Shown piece by piece: positions 1 to 5,696 of a stretch of 6,503 nucleotides of DNA. The stretch's first letter is position 1. The number at the start of each line of letters is the position of its first letter. A program made the position numbers and the translations under genes. This stretch comes from JBCDCP01 sp039181495 (GTDB lineage Bacteria > Pseudomonadota > Alphaproteobacteria > Rhizobiales > Tepidamorphaceae), in assembly GCA_039181495.1 (NCBI GenBank), contig JBCDCP010000143.1:1-6503 (forward strand). Direction: 5' to 3'. Under the pieces are notes generated by a model. It worked only from the letters and a program-made list of their open reading frames with translations, did not search any database and was not told the DNA's origin.

Positions 1-933
1 CTCGAAGCCGATCCATGGGAAGGTGTCGAAGCCAAGTATCCGGTTGAGTCGAAGTTCACCGGCCGTGTGACCAACATCACGGACTATGGTGCGTTCGTCG
101 AACTCGAGCCGGGTGTGGAGGGCCTGATCCACGTCTCCGAAATGAGCTGGACGAAGAAGAACGTCCATCCAGGCAAGATCGTCTCGACCAGCCAGGAAGT
201 GGAAGTGGCCGTTCTCGAGGTCGACCCCAGCAAGCGCCGCATTTCGCTCGGTCTCAAGCAGACCATGTCGAACCCGTGGGAGAGCTTCGCACAGCAATTC
301 CCGGTGGGCAGCAAGATCGAGGGCGAAGTCAAGAACCGTACCGAATTCGGTCTGTTCATTGGCCTGCCCGGCGATGTGGACGGCATGGTCCACCTGTCCG
401 ATCTCGACTGGAACCGCCCTGGCGAACAGGCGATCGAAGACTACGAGCGCGGGCAGATGGTTGAGGCCGTCATCCTTGATGTGGATGTCGACAAGGAGCG
501 CATCTCGCTTGGCGTCAAGCAGCTGTCCGGTGATCCGTTCACCGAATCCACCGGCGAAATCGGCAAGGGCAAGGTTGTCACCTGCGAAGTCGTCGAGGTG
601 AAGGACAACGGCCTTGAGGTGAAGATCGCCGATACCGATTTCTCCACCTTCGTCCGCCGTGCCGATCTGGCTCGCGACCGGTCCGAACAACGGCCCGAGC
701 GCTTTGCTGCAGGGGAACGTTTCGACGCTCGTGTGACCCAGTTCGATCCCAAGGCCCGCAAGGTTTCGGTGTCGATCAAGGCACTCGAGATGGCCGAGGA
801 GAAAGAAGCCATTGCGCAATACGGCTCGACTGATGCCGGTGCGTCGCTCGGTGACATTCTCGGTGCCGCTCTGAGCCAGGCACAGGATGCGGCCGACGAT
901 GAAGAGAAGAAGGATGAAAAGAAGGACGGCTAA
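1..933 (+). CDS. rpsA: 30S ribosomal protein S1, 3' part (5' end outside window)
   Basis: This is the C-terminal 310 residues of ribosomal protein S1, which binds mRNA on the small subunit and helps load it for initiation. The frame is open from base 1 and ends at TAA 931-933, so the start lies upstream. Three S1 (OB-fold) domains are visible, at window residues about 15-87, 102-174 and 189-260. By comparison with the six-domain family they are domains 4 to 6. The first two have the typical pattern, with the YGAFVEL and FGLFIGL strands followed by GLIHVSE and GMVHLSD, and each ends in an ISLG(L/V)KQ strand. The third is more diverged, as usual. A low-complexity Asp/Glu/Lys tail follows, after the segment SLGDILGAALSQA. 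An intrinsic terminator lies 35 bases after the stop codon, so transcription probably ends here. I see no internal break. Identity is very secure; only the missing N-terminus cannot be judged. Confidence 0.97.
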   Translation, partial: LEADPWEGVEAKYPVESKFTGRVTNITDYGAFVELEPGVEGLIHVSEMSWTKKNVHPGKIVSTSQEVEVAVLEVDPSKRRISLGLKQTMSNPWESFAQQFPVGSKIEGEVKNRTEFGLFIGLPGDVDGMVHLSDLDWNRPGEQAIEDYERGQMVEAVILDVDVDKERISLGVKQLSGDPFTESTGEIGKGKVVTCEVVEVKDNGLEVKIADTDFSTFVRRADLARDRSEQRPERFAAGERFDARVTQFDPKARKVSVSIKALEMAEEKEAIAQYGSTDAGASLGDILGAALSQAQDAADDEEKKDEKKDG

Positions 934-967
934 TTCGCCGTAATTCAGTCATCATGTATCGTGAGAC

Positions 968-1000
968 AAGGCGGCGGAGCGCAGGTTCCGCCGCTTTTTT
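968..1000 (+). terminator. Intrinsic terminator of rpsA
   Basis: A perfect 8-bp stem pairs GCGGCGGA (971-978) with TCCGCCGC (987-994) around an 8-base loop, and six T residues follow at 995-1000. The A and G bases at 968-970 can extend the stem into the T tract. This is a textbook Rho-independent terminator 35 bases after the rpsA stop codon. It separates rpsA from sppA. Confidence 0.9.
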
Positions 1001-1032
1001 CGCACCTTGGTAAGTGAATCCGCCGGTGGAGT

Positions 1033-1041
1033 TGCTACATT
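1033..1041 (+). promoter_or_regulatory. Candidate extended -10 promoter for sppA
   Basis: The sequence TGCTACATT has the TGn extension followed by a hexamer matching TATAAT at four of six positions. No good -35 is visible; GTGAAT at 1014-1019 is the nearest candidate. A start near 1048 would leave a leader of about 30 bases before the sppA ATG. A promoter is expected here because the rpsA terminator lies just upstream. The infC promoter candidate has a similar TGCTATAGT element. Confidence 0.35.
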
Positions 1042-1077
1042 CGGATGAAACGGCATCAGCAGCAACAGTGAGGCATT

Positions 1078-2025
1078 ATGTCGATTGATGCAGACTATCT
1101 TGTGGACCGTAAACGGCTGCAGCGGAAGGTGTCATTCTGGCGCGTCTTGGCCTTCATCATCCTGCTGGCCGCTCTGCTGGCCGCTGCAGGTCTGACCGCC
1201 CGCGACACGCTGACCGCACAGATTGCGCGGGTCCCGGTGAATGGTGTCATCACCGATGATTGGGATACCCGCGAACTGCTCCGCCGGCTTGGCGAGTCCG
1301 ACCGGGTGAAAGCCGTGATCCTTGCCATCAATAGCCCCGGCGGCACGACGGGCGGAGGCGAGGCGCTCTATGACGCGGTGCGTGAACTCAGCGACAAGAA
1401 GCCAGTGGTTGCCACGATCGGTACGCTCGGCGCGTCAGCCGCCTACATGACCGCACTGGCGACCGACCGCATCTATGTGCGCGAGACCTCAATTACGGGA
1501 TCCATCGGGGTTCTGTTCCAGTGGGCCAATCTTGAGGAGCTGACCAAGACCATCGGTGTAGACGTCCGAACCATCACCTCTGATCCGCTGAAGGCACAGC
1601 CGTCCCCGTTTGAACAGGAATCAGAGCAAGCGCGGGCCGTGATCGAGACAATGATCGGCGACACCCATGGCTGGTTCGTCAACATATTTGCCGAACGCAG
1701 AGACATGACTCAGGCGCGGGCACGCACACTAGCCGATGGTCGGATCTATTCGGGTATGCGTGCGTTGGAACTGGAAATGGTCGATGCTATCGGCGGTGAG
1801 CGTGAAGCACGCGAGTGGTTGATCGCCGAACGGGGCATTCCGGGAGACGCCAAGATCCGGGAATGGACGCCGGACTCGCCGGTGCCCGAGGCCCCGTTTG
1901 TCGGGCGTGTCGGGGATTGGGTGATCGCGGCTCTTGGCCTTGAACGACTGAAGGCGCTTGCTGAAAAGCTAACACCGCTTGACGGTCTGGTCAGCGTTTG
2001 GCACCCTCAACAGATTGAAGAATAA
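1078..2025 (+). CDS. sppA: Signal peptide peptidase SppA, short (single-domain) type
   Basis: This is a membrane-anchored serine protease of family S49 that degrades leftover signal peptides in the cytoplasmic membrane. The 315-residue length fits the short, single-domain form, unlike the roughly 600-residue duplicated E. coli enzyme. A basic N-terminus (RKRLQRK) precedes one membrane anchor at about residues 22-40; the catalytic domain should lie outside the membrane. The NSPGG motif is at 85-89. The probable nucleophile is Ser120 in GTLGASAAY and the general base is Lys172 in TSDPLKAQPS. Their spacing of 52 residues equals that of Ser147 and Lys199 in Bacillus subtilis SppA as I recall it. 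The ATG at 1078 is chosen because GTGAGG lies four bases upstream and the anchor needs this N-terminus. The gene lies between the rpsA terminator and ihfB. SppA is firm; its actual substrates are not shown by the sequence. Confidence 0.93.
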   Translation: MSIDADYLVDRKRLQRKVSFWRVLAFIILLAALLAAAGLTARDTLTAQIARVPVNGVITDDWDTRELLRRLGESDRVKAVILAINSPGGTTGGGEALYDAVRELSDKKPVVATIGTLGASAAYMTALATDRIYVRETSITGSIGVLFQWANLEELTKTIGVDVRTITSDPLKAQPSPFEQESEQARAVIETMIGDTHGWFVNIFAERRDMTQARARTLADGRIYSGMRALELEMVDAIGGEREAREWLIAERGIPGDAKIREWTPDSPVPEAPFVGRVGDWVIAALGLERLKALAEKLTPLDGLVSVWHPQQIEE

Positions 2026-2102
2026 GCGAGAATTTCGCAGGCGAAAGGGCGCATCGCGTGGTCAGGCGCTGAGCGGGGACCGTGTCTGATGCGACGAAGT
2101 GA

Positions 2103-2124
2103 CCGGAATGGGCAAGCATTCCGG
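2103..2124 (+). promoter_or_regulatory. Perfect inverted repeat in the ihfB leader
   Basis: CCGGAATG (2103-2110) and CATTCCGG (2117-2124) form a perfect 8-bp stem with the loop GGCAAG. The stem ends 14 bases before the ihfB ATG, just upstream of its GGG/AGGG ribosome binding region. No T tract follows, so a simple terminator is unlikely. It may be an RNA hairpin that tunes ihfB translation or mRNA stability, or a binding site for a dimeric regulator. The structure is seen; the role is inferred. Confidence 0.45.
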
Positions 2125-2138
2125 ATGTGGGCAGGGCA

Positions 2139-2417
2139 ATGATCAAATCGGAACTGGTACAGCGGCTTGCCGCCGCCAATCCGCACCTCTATCAGCGAGA
2201 CATTGAGTTGATCGTCAACACGGTGTTCGATGAAATCATCGCAGCGCTGGCAAAAGGCGATCGCGTGGAGTTGCGCGGTTTTGGAACCTTCTCGACCAAG
2301 GTGCGTCCGGCACGAACCGGCCGTAACCCCAGGACCGGCGAGACGGTCGAAGTGGCGGAGAAGTCCGTGCCTTTCTTCAAGATGGGCAAGGAACTGCGCG
2401 AGCGCCTCAACAAATAG
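2139..2417 (+). CDS. ihfB: Integration host factor beta subunit
   Basis: This is the beta subunit of the heterodimeric DNA-bending protein IHF (HU/IHF family), which acts on the nucleoid in recombination, replication and transcription. From the ATG at 2139 it has 92 residues, close to the family length. The N-terminus MIKSELVQRL matches the usual IHF-beta start. A GTG at 2127 would add four residues and is less likely. The ELRGFGTF segment and the beta-arm tip GRNPRTGE are intact. Glu44, Arg46 and the intercalating Pro64 fall at the same numbers as the DNA-contact residues of E. coli IHF-beta. The RNPRTGE tip and the 92-residue length favour IHF-beta over HU. An AGGG at 2133-2136 is very close to the ATG, while GGG at 2129-2131 has a better spacing of seven bases. 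A perfect inverted repeat lies immediately upstream. The lapA-type gene follows after 28 bases, suggesting cotranscription. The partner ihfA is not in the window. Confidence 0.95.
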   Translation: MIKSELVQRLAAANPHLYQRDIELIVNTVFDEIIAALAKGDRVELRGFGTFSTKVRPARTGRNPRTGETVEVAEKSVPFFKMGKELRERLNK

Positions 2418-2445
2418 ACCGGCGCGCGCATAGCGGGACACAAAG

Positions 2446-2811
2446 ATGATCCGGAAACTGGTCTTTCTGCTGGTGACCCTGCCGCTCAGTCTGATTCTGC
2501 TGGCGTTTATCGTCGCCAATCGGCATCAGGTGCTGGTCTCGTTCGATCCTTTCAATACCAGCGAACCGGCCTTCGCACTGACGATGCCGGCATTCATTCT
2601 GATGTTTGGCTGCCTCCTGATCGGCGTCCTGCTGGGCGGCGTTGCCACGTGGTTCAGCCAGGGACAGTTCCGCAAGGAAGCGCGCGAGCAGCGCTTCGCA
2701 GCGGCCAAGGCTGAGCGTGATGCCGAAGAGCTCAAGCGAAACCTGAAGGCAGCCCAGTCCGAGACCGGCGTCAGCGCAGGCGCGCTACCCTCTCCGGCCG
2801 CGCGCGGCTGA
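2446..2811 (+). CDS. lapA: LapA domain (DUF1049) inner-membrane protein
   Basis: This is a small protein of 121 residues with two predicted membrane helices at about residues 4-24 and 46-69. They are joined by a short loop containing NRHQVLVSFDPF. A cytoplasmic tail with coiled-coil character, rich in Lys, Arg, Glu and Ala, spans about 73-105 and ends in a Pro/Ala/Gly stretch. This is the LapA (YciS, DUF1049) architecture. In E. coli LapA works with LapB on the control of lipopolysaccharide assembly through LpxC turnover. Whether this protein does the same is an inference, because no lapB-type TPR gene is present here. Genes of this family often follow ihfB, and the 28-base gap after ihfB supports one operon. 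A GGGA seven bases before the ATG at 2446 is a modest ribosome binding site. The family call is strong; the symbol is by family only. Confidence 0.85.
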   Translation: MIRKLVFLLVTLPLSLILLAFIVANRHQVLVSFDPFNTSEPAFALTMPAFILMFGCLLIGVLLGGVATWFSQGQFRKEAREQRFAAAKAERDAEELKRNLKAAQSETGVSAGALPSPAARG

Positions 2812-2842
2812 CGGACCGGGACGCGGGGGCCGACGTCAGGCA

Positions 2843-3802
2843 ATGCGCGTCATTACCGCCGCCGACATCACCGAAGCCATTACCCATCGCAGCATGATCG
2901 AGGCACTCCGCGAGGCCTTTCGGTCAAAATACGTCACACCGCTGCGCCATCATCACACGATTGCCCGCACTGATCGGCCCAGTTCCGACATACTGCTCAT
3001 GCCATGCTGGACCGATTTCGAGGCACAGGGCCATTCCGACCGTGGTTTCCAGGGCGTCAAGCTGGTGACGGTAACGCCCGACAACGCGGAACGCAGCAAG
3101 CCATCGGTGATGGGCGTCTATGTGCTGTTCTCGGGCGTCAGCGGCGAGCCTCTGGCGATGATCGACGGTCAGGCTCTGACACTTTGGCGTACAGCAGACG
3201 CCTCGGCTCTTGCCTCGAGCTATCTGTCGCGCAGCGATTCAACCCGTTTGCTGATGGTCGGAGCCGGTGCACTGGCACCGTTCCTGATCGGGGCGCATGC
3301 CGCGGTGCGCCCGATAAGAGAGGTGCTGATCTGGAACCGGTCGATGGAGAGCGCCGAACGTGTCGCAAAGGCGCTGTCGGGCTCAGAGATGGAGGTACAT
3401 GCGACAGACGATCTGCAAGGCGCCGTCGAGGGCGCGGACATCATCTCCTGCGCCACGCTGACCCAGAACCCGTTGATCAAGGGCGACTGGCTGCAGTCGG
3501 GCACGCATCTGGATCTGGTTGGCGCCTATCGGCCGACCATGCGCGAGGCCGATGATGCATGCATCCGCCGGGCGCGAGTCTTCGTCGACACCCGTCCTGG
3601 CGCACTGAACGAGGCCGGCGACATCGTTCAGGCCATCGAAAGCGGCGCGATGACCGAAGATGACATTTCCGGTGATTTGTTCGAACTGACCCGTGGCGAG
3701 CAGCCAGGCCGCATCCAGTACAATCAGATCACGCTGTTCAAATCGACCGGCTCAGCCATCGAGGACCTTGCAGGCGCGGTTCACATTCTGATGCGAACGT
3801 GA
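2843..3802 (+). CDS. Ornithine cyclodeaminase / mu-crystallin family enzyme
   Basis: This 319-residue protein belongs to the OCD/mu-crystallin fold (PF02423). The family includes ornithine cyclodeaminase, ketimine or pyrroline-2-carboxylate reductases and some alanine dehydrogenases. The N-terminal substrate domain contains FQGVKLVTVTPDN with Lys73, and IDGQALTLWRTADASALAS with Arg116. These match the catalytic lysine and carboxylate-binding arginine of the family. A Rossmann NAD(P)-binding core begins at LLMVGAGALAPFLI (about 137-149), whose GAGALA is the dinucleotide loop. THLDLVGAYRPTMREAD (221-237) and ITLFKSTGSAIEDLA (296-310) are further family signatures. The substrate cannot be assigned; a reductase acting on cyclic imino acids is as likely as a true cyclodeaminase. 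The gene starts 31 bases after the lapA-type gene, with a weak TCAGG near the ATG, and is probably the last gene of the ihfB operon. Its stop codon is three bases from that of the opposing hydrolase gene. Confidence 0.88.
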   Translation: MRVITAADITEAITHRSMIEALREAFRSKYVTPLRHHHTIARTDRPSSDILLMPCWTDFEAQGHSDRGFQGVKLVTVTPDNAERSKPSVMGVYVLFSGVSGEPLAMIDGQALTLWRTADASALASSYLSRSDSTRLLMVGAGALAPFLIGAHAAVRPIREVLIWNRSMESAERVAKALSGSEMEVHATDDLQGAVEGADIISCATLTQNPLIKGDWLQSGTHLDLVGAYRPTMREADDACIRRARVFVDTRPGALNEAGDIVQAIESGAMTEDDISGDLFELTRGEQPGRIQYNQITLFKSTGSAIEDLAGAVHILMRT

Positions 3803-3805
3803 GGT

Positions 3806-4648
3806 TCATCCTATCTGTGAAACGGTGCCGGTCAGCATGGCGATATCCTCCGGCGTCGACAGACGGTGATCGCCATCATGGATCAGGCTGAGGGTCACGT
3901 CGCCATTGATCATCGCTGCGAGATCGAGCGAGACATCGGGTGGAACGGCGTCGTCCAGCCGGCCCTGCAGGATGATCGTCTGAAACGGGAACTCGAGCAG
4001 CGGCCCATCGGACAAAAGGTGCTGCCGTCCCTCCTCGAACAACCGTTTGGTGAATACCTGCACCGTGTCGTCATACTCCGACGGACGCAGCCACTCGCCT
4101 TTTTCCTCAACGGTCTTGCGGGTTTCGGCATCAAGCCGTGACCAGAGCAACCGCTCGGTCATGTCGATGGCCGGTGCGATCAAGACAAGCGCTGCGATCC
4201 GGTCTGCATCACCCCTGGCCACGAGATCGCGCGCCATGAGGGTGGCCAGATAGCCGCCCATGGATGAGCCGATCACCACCTGCGGACCTTCAGTGTATTT
4301 GTCGAAGATATGGTGGCATTCAGCCAGCCAGCGGCCGATGGTTCCATCGCGGATATCACCCGAGGACTCGCCATGGCCGGTATAGTCGAACCGGACACAG
4401 GCGCGGCCGGTTTCGGCGGCAAACTGATCCAGTGCGCTCGCCTTGGTGCCGCCAAGGTCGGACATGTAGCCAGACAGCCAGAACAGGCCGGGGCCGGGAT
4501 CGCTACCGGCGGCTCTGCGTCGCGCCACGGCGAGGGTGCGCTTAAAGCCATCTTGATCGAAGGGCTCGCCGAAACGATCTGCTTCGGGCAAAGCGAACTG
4601 AGCATGCTCCGGTTCGAGGTCATCAATGCTGGGATCTTGTGTCGACAT
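3806..4648 (-). CDS. ABHD10-like alpha/beta hydrolase
   Basis: This is an alpha/beta-fold serine hydrolase of 280 residues. The motifs in order are LFWLSGYMSDLGGTKA (oxyanion-hole region, about 55-70), RFDYTGHGESSGD (87-98), the nucleophile elbow GSSMG with Ser129, LQGRLDDAVP with Asp232, and DGDHRLS with His261. The triad is complete. The pattern, including the KGEWLRPSEY segment and the spacings within the triad, resembles mammalian ABHD10. ABHD10 is a mitochondrial enzyme reported to hydrolyse acyl-glucuronides and S-acyl cysteines. A cytosolic esterase or thioesterase is therefore likely, but the substrate is unknown. I chose the ATG at 4648 because GAAGG lies five bases upstream. An ATG at 4666 and the longest frame from 4795 lack a comparable site, and their extra N-terminal residues look unlike the domain. 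The gene converges on the cyclodeaminase-family gene and diverges from infC. No signal peptide is seen. Confidence 0.87.
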   Translation of the reverse strand: MSTQDPSIDDLEPEHAQFALPEADRFGEPFDQDGFKRTLAVARRRAAGSDPGPGLFWLSGYMSDLGGTKASALDQFAAETGRACVRFDYTGHGESSGDIRDGTIGRWLAECHHIFDKYTEGPQVVIGSSMGGYLATLMARDLVARGDADRIAALVLIAPAIDMTERLLWSRLDAETRKTVEEKGEWLRPSEYDDTVQVFTKRLFEEGRQHLLSDGPLLEFPFQTIILQGRLDDAVPPDVSLDLAAMINGDVTLSLIHDGDHRLSTPEDIAMLTGTVSQIG

Positions 4649-4706
4649 GCGAACCTTCAATTTCATAATTCTTGAAGCAAGCGCGGCTGAGATTGCTTGC
4701 GCGGAC

Positions 4707-4742
4707 GCGGTGAACCGCCTATATCGGCGACCCAATCGGGTC
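4707..4742. promoter_or_regulatory. Inverted repeats between the hydrolase gene and infC
   Basis: Two short inverted repeats lie in the divergent region: GCGGT-GA-ACCGC arms at 4707-4718 and GACCC-AATC-GGGTC arms at 4729-4742. Between them, read on the minus strand, is TATAGG (4723 to 4718), a weak -10 candidate for the hydrolase gene. They may be operator sites flanking that promoter. The arms are only five bases long, so chance is possible. Confidence 0.2.
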
Positions 4743-4823
4743 ATCGGCAAACGGGCATCTGCGCCATCACCTGCCGGCCGTTCGGGGTCGTTCAAAGGTG
4801 GCGTACCGGACCTAAGTTTTTTT

Positions 4824-4832
4824 TGCTATAGT
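4824..4832 (+). promoter_or_regulatory. Candidate extended -10 promoter for infC
   Basis: TGCTATAGT carries a TGn extension and a hexamer matching TATAAT at five of six positions. A run of eight T residues (4817-4824) lies directly upstream in the spacer. No good -35 is present (TACCGG at the 17-base position), which fits an extended -10 promoter. Transcription from about 4839 would give a leader of about 67 bases before infC. Confidence 0.5.
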
Positions 4833-4840
4833 CCCACCGC

Positions 4841-4863
4841 ATTGTTGGCTGTATGGCCACAAT
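4841..4863 (+). promoter_or_regulatory. Hairpin in the infC leader
   Basis: ATTGT (4841-4845) and GGC (4847-4849) pair with GCC (4856-4858) and ACAAT (4859-4863), with one bulged T and a six-base loop. The hairpin would lie at the very 5' end of the predicted infC transcript. It may protect the mRNA end or take part in control. The fold is modest and has not been tested. Confidence 0.3.
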
Positions 4864-4890
4864 TACCTGATCTATTTGCGCAACAGTCTT

Positions 4891-4908
4891 GAAGGAGAGC
4901 GCACCATA
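4891..4908 (+). promoter_or_regulatory. Ribosome binding site and ATA start of infC
   Basis: GAAGGAG at 4891-4897 is the strongest Shine-Dalgarno sequence in the window. Eight bases after it is ATA (4906-4908), in frame with IF-3. The only standard start in this frame upstream of the conserved region is TTG at 4876. That codon precedes the Shine-Dalgarno sequence and so cannot use it. There is no ATG, GTG, TTG or CTG between 4906 and the conserved RVN segment of IF-3. Confidence 0.8.
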
Positions 4909-5445
4909 GCCCGTCGTCCGTTCCGACCGCAGCCGGTCGTCAAAGAAGGTCCCCGCGTCAATTCAGACATCGACGCCGACCCCATCCAGCTCATCACATC
5001 AGACGGAGATAACCAGGGTCCGACACCCTTGGCAGATGCCCTTTCGGCCGCCGAGGAAGAGGGTCTCGATCTGGTCGAGATCGCGCCTAACTCCGATCCG
5101 CCCGTCTGCAAGATTCTCGATTACGGCAAGTACAAGTTTCAGGCGCAAAAAAAGGCCAATGAGGCCCGCAAGCGCCAGAAGACGATCGACGTCAAAGAAA
5201 TCAAGATGCGGCCGAACATCGACACCCACGACTACGACGTGAAGATGCGCAACATGCGCCGCTTCTTCGATGACGGCGACAAGGTGAAGGTCACGCTGAG
5301 GTTCCGCGGCCGCGAGATGGCCCACCAGGAGCTGGGTGTTCAGCTCCTGCAGCGCGTGAAAGACGACACCGAAGAGATCGCCAAGGTGGAGTTCGAGCCT
5401 AAGCTCGAAGGCCGCCAGATGATCATGGTGCTGGCACCGCGATGA
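4906..5445 (+). CDS. infC: Translation initiation factor IF-3, ATA start
   Basis: IF-3 binds the 30S subunit, keeps it apart from 50S and checks the start codon and initiator tRNA. From the ATA at 4906 the protein has 179 residues, the normal length. The N-domain spans about 17-84 and includes RVNSDIDADPIQLITSDG and GLDLVEIAPNSDPPVCKILDYGKYK (in part the IF-3 signature). A Lys/Arg-rich linker lies at about 82-92. The C-domain (about 95-179) includes IDTHDYDVKMRNMRRFF and RFRGREMAHQELG. The Shine-Dalgarno GAAGGAG eight bases before ATA decides the start. E. coli infC starts with AUU, which lets IF-3 repress its own synthesis by rejecting abnormal start codons; the same feedback is inferred here. 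rpmI and rplT do not follow, unlike in enterobacteria. An A7 run at 5147-5153 in the linker gives the heptamer A AAA AAG in frame. Identity is secure and the start is likely. Confidence 0.95.
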   Translation: MARRPFRPQPVVKEGPRVNSDIDADPIQLITSDGDNQGPTPLADALSAAEEEGLDLVEIAPNSDPPVCKILDYGKYKFQAQKKANEARKRQKTIDVKEIKMRPNIDTHDYDVKMRNMRRFFDDGDKVKVTLRFRGREMAHQELGVQLLQRVKDDTEEIAKVEFEPKLEGRQMIMVLAPR

Positions 5446-5455
5446 GGTAATGGTC

Positions 5456-5491
5456 GGGCTGCGCGAGTAGCCCTATCTCAAGCAGCCCTTT
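5456..5491 (+). terminator. Possible terminator after infC
   Basis: GGGCTGC (5456-5462) pairs perfectly with GCAGCCC (5482-5488), and an inner GAGTAG/CTA-T-CTC pairing can fill much of the loop. Only three T residues follow (5489-5491), so termination may be weak. The hairpin starts 11 bases after the infC stop codon, the expected place for a terminator. Confidence 0.45.
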
Positions 5492-5696
5492 CCAGACGAA
5501 CAGGTAGCCGCTCTAGGTCAAGCGCCGAGCCAATTGGCCGGGCCTGGCTTTAGGACGTCGGCGGAACGCTGGCCTCATCACACAATCAACACCGATCGCT
5601 CACAAACCCCTGATGACAGGTGAATTGTGACGTGAACGTAAGGTCCCCACCTGCTGGTCATAGACGAAACGCAAACCAAGGCTGGGACCCCCGACC
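5492..5696 (+). other. Non-coding, structured stretch between infC and the membrane protein gene
   Basis: I find no gene or tRNA in these 205 bases. They contain the perfect 10-bp palindrome GCCAATTGGC (5529-5538). There is also a nested fold in which CGCCGA (5523-5528) pairs with TCGGCG (5558-5563), and AGCCA (5528-5532) with TGGCT (5545-5549); these share base 5528. CACAAT (5581-5586) and ATTGTG (5624-5629) are inverted copies 37 bases apart. GGTCCC (5642-5647) is complementary to GGGACC (5684-5689), which covers the likely ribosome binding site of the next gene. No good sigma-70 promoter is visible. The stretch could carry leader control or a small RNA, but neither is shown. Confidence 0.35.

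Noticed and set aside
2026..2044. Small hairpins just after the sppA stop (GCGA/TCGC and TCGC-AG-GCGA)
   Set aside because: The stems are only four bases and no T tract follows, so they are not supported as a terminator.
2007..2519. 170-residue open frame on the minus strand across ihfB
   Set aside because: It is a shadow of the well-identified ihfB gene and its flanks. Its product shows no recognisable domain.
3004..3555. 183-residue plus-strand frame inside the cyclodeaminase-family gene
   Set aside because: It is an Arg/Gly-rich alternative-frame shadow of a gene with clear family motifs.
4649..4795. N-terminal extension of the hydrolase to an ATG at 4795 (49 extra residues)
   Set aside because: The extension lies in the promoter region and reads as arginine-rich, unconserved sequence. 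The good ribosome binding site GAAGG is just before ATG 4648.
4853..4870. Five-codon leader peptide before infC
   Set aside because: It has no ribosome binding site, and its ATG lies within a hairpin, so translation is unlikely.
4310..4892. Plus-strand frames opposite the hydrolase N-terminus and its upstream region
   Set aside because: They overlap a gene with a complete catalytic triad and the infC promoter region, and show no family features.
4876..4905. TTG at 4876 as the start of infC
   Set aside because: It lies upstream of the strong GAAGGAG, has no ribosome binding site of its own, and adds residues not typical of IF-3.
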